Assembly: GCF_000208925.1 (NCBI RefSeq)
Contig: NW_001915014.1
Location: forward strand, 992 to 38,900
DNA from: Entamoeba histolytica HM-1:IMSS
Taxonomy: Eukaryota > Evosea > Mastigamoebida > Endamoebidae
Length of the DNA stretch: 37,909 nt
Direction: 5' to 3'
In this document: positions 36,371 to 37,909 of the stretch, piece by piece
Layout: every line of letters starts with the position of its first letter
Position numbering within the stretch: the stretch's first letter is position 1
The notes under the pieces: generated by a model
Seen by the model: only the letters and a program-made list of their open reading frames with translations
What the model was told of the DNA's origin: nothing
Database searches by the model: none
Position numbers and translations under genes: made by a program

Positions 36371-37534
36371 TTAATTATTAAAACTAGAAGACTCTTTTAT
36401 ACCTGATGATTGTATTAATCCTTTTCTTTCTTTTTTTACTACTTTCAATGGAGATGAGCGTTGAGGAGAAGATGATAAACTACTACTTTCACGAGTTCTA
36501 CTATTACTTCTTGAAATAAAAAAACCTTTTTTTGGAGTTGTTATTTCACTCGAAACTCGAGATGTAGGTAATAAAGTAAATGGCTTTAAGAATTTAATTT
36601 CTTCATTAATTTGAAAAGAAAGAGGTTCAATAAACTTATAATAATCTTCCATTGTAACATTTTTTATTGGGGTTTTAATTTCTCCATTAACATACAATCC
36701 ATAATCAAATCTACGTTTTACCCATTCAAACAGTTGTTCAAGAGGTAAAGAGTGAATTGGTGGAAGGTCAATAAAATATTGATTTAGGATAGTATTATTA
36801 AAGAGTTGTGATATTTTAGGTGTTATTGTAATTAATCTCTCAATAAAAAACAAATACTTTTTGTAAATTTCATTATCAGGAGTAAGAAAGAAACTTATAA
36901 AGAATGTGTATGATATTTCTAAACAACGTAAATATGATATTGTAATTGACTTCATTAATAACTCAAGAAGATCTATAATACATTCAGATTCATAATAATC
37001 AGTTACATCAAAATTAAATGATGTTGCTGTATTTAAAAAGATTAATAAACTCTCAACATATTGAACTGCCCAAAGTTTAGAAAATGAACTTACAACTTCT
37101 TGAGGTCCAAGTTCAACTGTCATAATAGATTGATGATTTTGTTGTTGTATAAGTACCTCTGAATCAAGAAAAATAGCAGCAAGTTGATTAATTCCACTAC
37201 ATTGATCTTGTTCTATTTGACTATGTTTTAATTCAAATGGATGTTCATAATTTAGAAATATTTCAAAACATTTAAGTTTCACTGGTGTTCCTATGCATCT
37301 AAAAATAAAATAAAGAAAATGGGAATATTGTTTCCTTGTAAATTTTTGCTGAAACCTTCTAGTTAACGCCTCTTGTGTATCTTTGTAGTCTATTAAAAAT
37401 TGTTGATTTAAATGATCATATAAGTATTTAATATGTTTTTCTTTAACTTGTTTATTATTGTTTCTTGTAATTTTTTCAACTTCTATTTCAGTTTCATTCA
37501 ATGATAGATAATAAATATGTTCTCTTAATGACAT
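36371..37534 (-). CDS. Hypothetical 387-aa helical protein with Ser-rich basic tail
   Basis: Not recognised. Residues about 1-310 are helical and rich in Phe, Leu, Ile and Tyr (for example HFLYFIFRCIGTPVKLKCFE and ISYLRCLEISYTFFISFFLT), with the look of an armadillo- or GTPase-regulator-like helical fold, but no diagnostic motif was found. The hydrophobic stretches are interrupted by charges, so membrane helices are unlikely. Residues about 335-387 are a disordered Ser/Arg/Lys-rich tail (SRSNSRTRESSSLSSSPQRS) containing several S-P and R-x-x-S sites, probable phosphorylation targets. Single exon, first ATG (MSLREHIYYL). Confident as a gene, function unknown. Confidence 0.78.
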   Translation of the reverse strand: MSLREHIYYLSLNETEIEVEKITRNNNKQVKEKHIKYLYDHLNQQFLIDYKDTQEALTRRFQQKFTRKQYSHFLYFIFRCIGTPVKLKCFEIFLNYEHPFELKHSQIEQDQCSGINQLAAIFLDSEVLIQQQNHQSIMTVELGPQEVVSSFSKLWAVQYVESLLIFLNTATSFNFDVTDYYESECIIDLLELLMKSITISYLRCLEISYTFFISFFLTPDNEIYKKYLFFIERLITITPKISQLFNNTILNQYFIDLPPIHSLPLEQLFEWVKRRFDYGLYVNGEIKTPIKNVTMEDYYKFIEPLSFQINEEIKFLKPFTLLPTSRVSSEITTPKKGFFISRSNSRTRESSSLSSSPQRSSPLKVVKKERKGLIQSSGIKESSSFNN

Positions 37535-37909
37535 CTTTTGTTTATATTCTTTATTACTATTTAGTTCTTAACATAAATGAAACTCGAATCTGATATTTTT
37601 TTCAAAGATTGAACGAAAAGTAAATTTAAATACCACAATTTTTATAATTAGTAGGAAAAAGTATTTTTTTAGCTTTCGTACTAACATCATTTAAGGAAAC
37701 TATCCTTTTTTAAACATACATTCTATTATCTTTTTATTATTTTATTGTTTTTTTCAATTTTTTTCAAGTTAGTCTTGATTTTTATTATCAATACTATCAT
37801 AATAAAGTAATGAGTATCTTCTAATAAATCTAATCATAAAGTTTTTATGAGTCTTGTCAAAAAGTAATGAGAAAACTATCAGATTCTTTATTAAAATTTA
37901 GAATATTAA
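37535..37909. other. Upstream region at the window edge
   Basis: 375 nt upstream of the gene starting at 37534 (-), running to the end of the window. It is A/T-rich with T runs around 37720-37770. No gene or RNA was recognised. Confidence 0.5.

Overview
This is AT-rich nuclear DNA from an amoeba of the genus Entamoeba, most likely the E. histolytica/dispar/nuttalli group. Four things point there. Genes are short, closely spaced, lie on both strands, and mostly have a single exon. The few introns are 52-75 nt and all start GTTTG and end AG, close to the Entamoeba GTTTGT donor. The promoter of the large oxidoreductase gene carries the three-part Entamoeba core (TATTTAAAG, a GAAC box, an ATTCA-type initiator) within 50 nt of the ATG. 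The gene content is typical: TLDc and coiled-coil proteins, a Rho GEF, an LRR-phosphatase, a bacterial-type ferredoxin and a bacterial-type oxidoreductase. I saw no tRNA, rRNA, LINE/SINE or CRISPR.

Layout. 1-8.9 kb is gene-poor: a coiled-coil protein with an internal duplication, an unknown 218-aa protein, a TLDc protein and a DH-PH Rho exchange factor, separated by 0.9-1.4 kb of nearly pure A/T. 9-19.8 kb is dense: a three-module GlpA-like fusion flavoprotein, a small unknown protein, a nucleoplasmin-like protein (intron), ribosomal protein L13a, FEN1, the divergent ribosome-biogenesis pair SAS10/UTP3 and NSA2, a two-TM protein with an acidic dileucine tail, and a tiny protein resembling the N-terminal domain of DNA polymerase epsilon subunit 2. 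20.1-22.8 kb holds a secreted protein with a Lys/Thr-rich stalk and about nine 61-residue beta-strand repeats. A 1.6 kb gene-free gap follows. 24.4-37.5 kb holds ribosomal protein L38 (intron right after the ATG), a class 3 lipase (intron), a small membrane protein, exocyst Sec10, an LRR-dual-specificity phosphatase, PDCD2/Tsr4, a tail-anchored esterase-fold protein with no nucleophile, replication factor C subunit (yeast Rfc3/human RFC5 type; intron), a 2[4Fe-4S] ferredoxin, a LolD/MacB-type ABC ATPase (two introns) and an unknown protein.

Five gene models differ from the longest simple reading frame because I placed introns: 13249-13697, 24396-24701, 24940-26456, 32734-33763 and 34464-35514. 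Each restores a missing start, end or conserved block of the family. Two starts (18726 and 20150) were moved to the first real ATG.

Themes. Ribosome making is over-represented (L13a, L38, SAS10, NSA2, PDCD2/Tsr4, perhaps the nucleoplasmin-like protein), and the promoters of the first five share an AAACCCTA/ACCCTAG-type element that I did not find in the other gaps. Replication is represented by FEN1, an RFC subunit and the Pol-epsilon-like fragment. Anaerobic redox chemistry is represented by the fusion flavoprotein and the ferredoxin, both of bacterial type. The least explained items are the 61-residue repeat protein and the shared promoter element.
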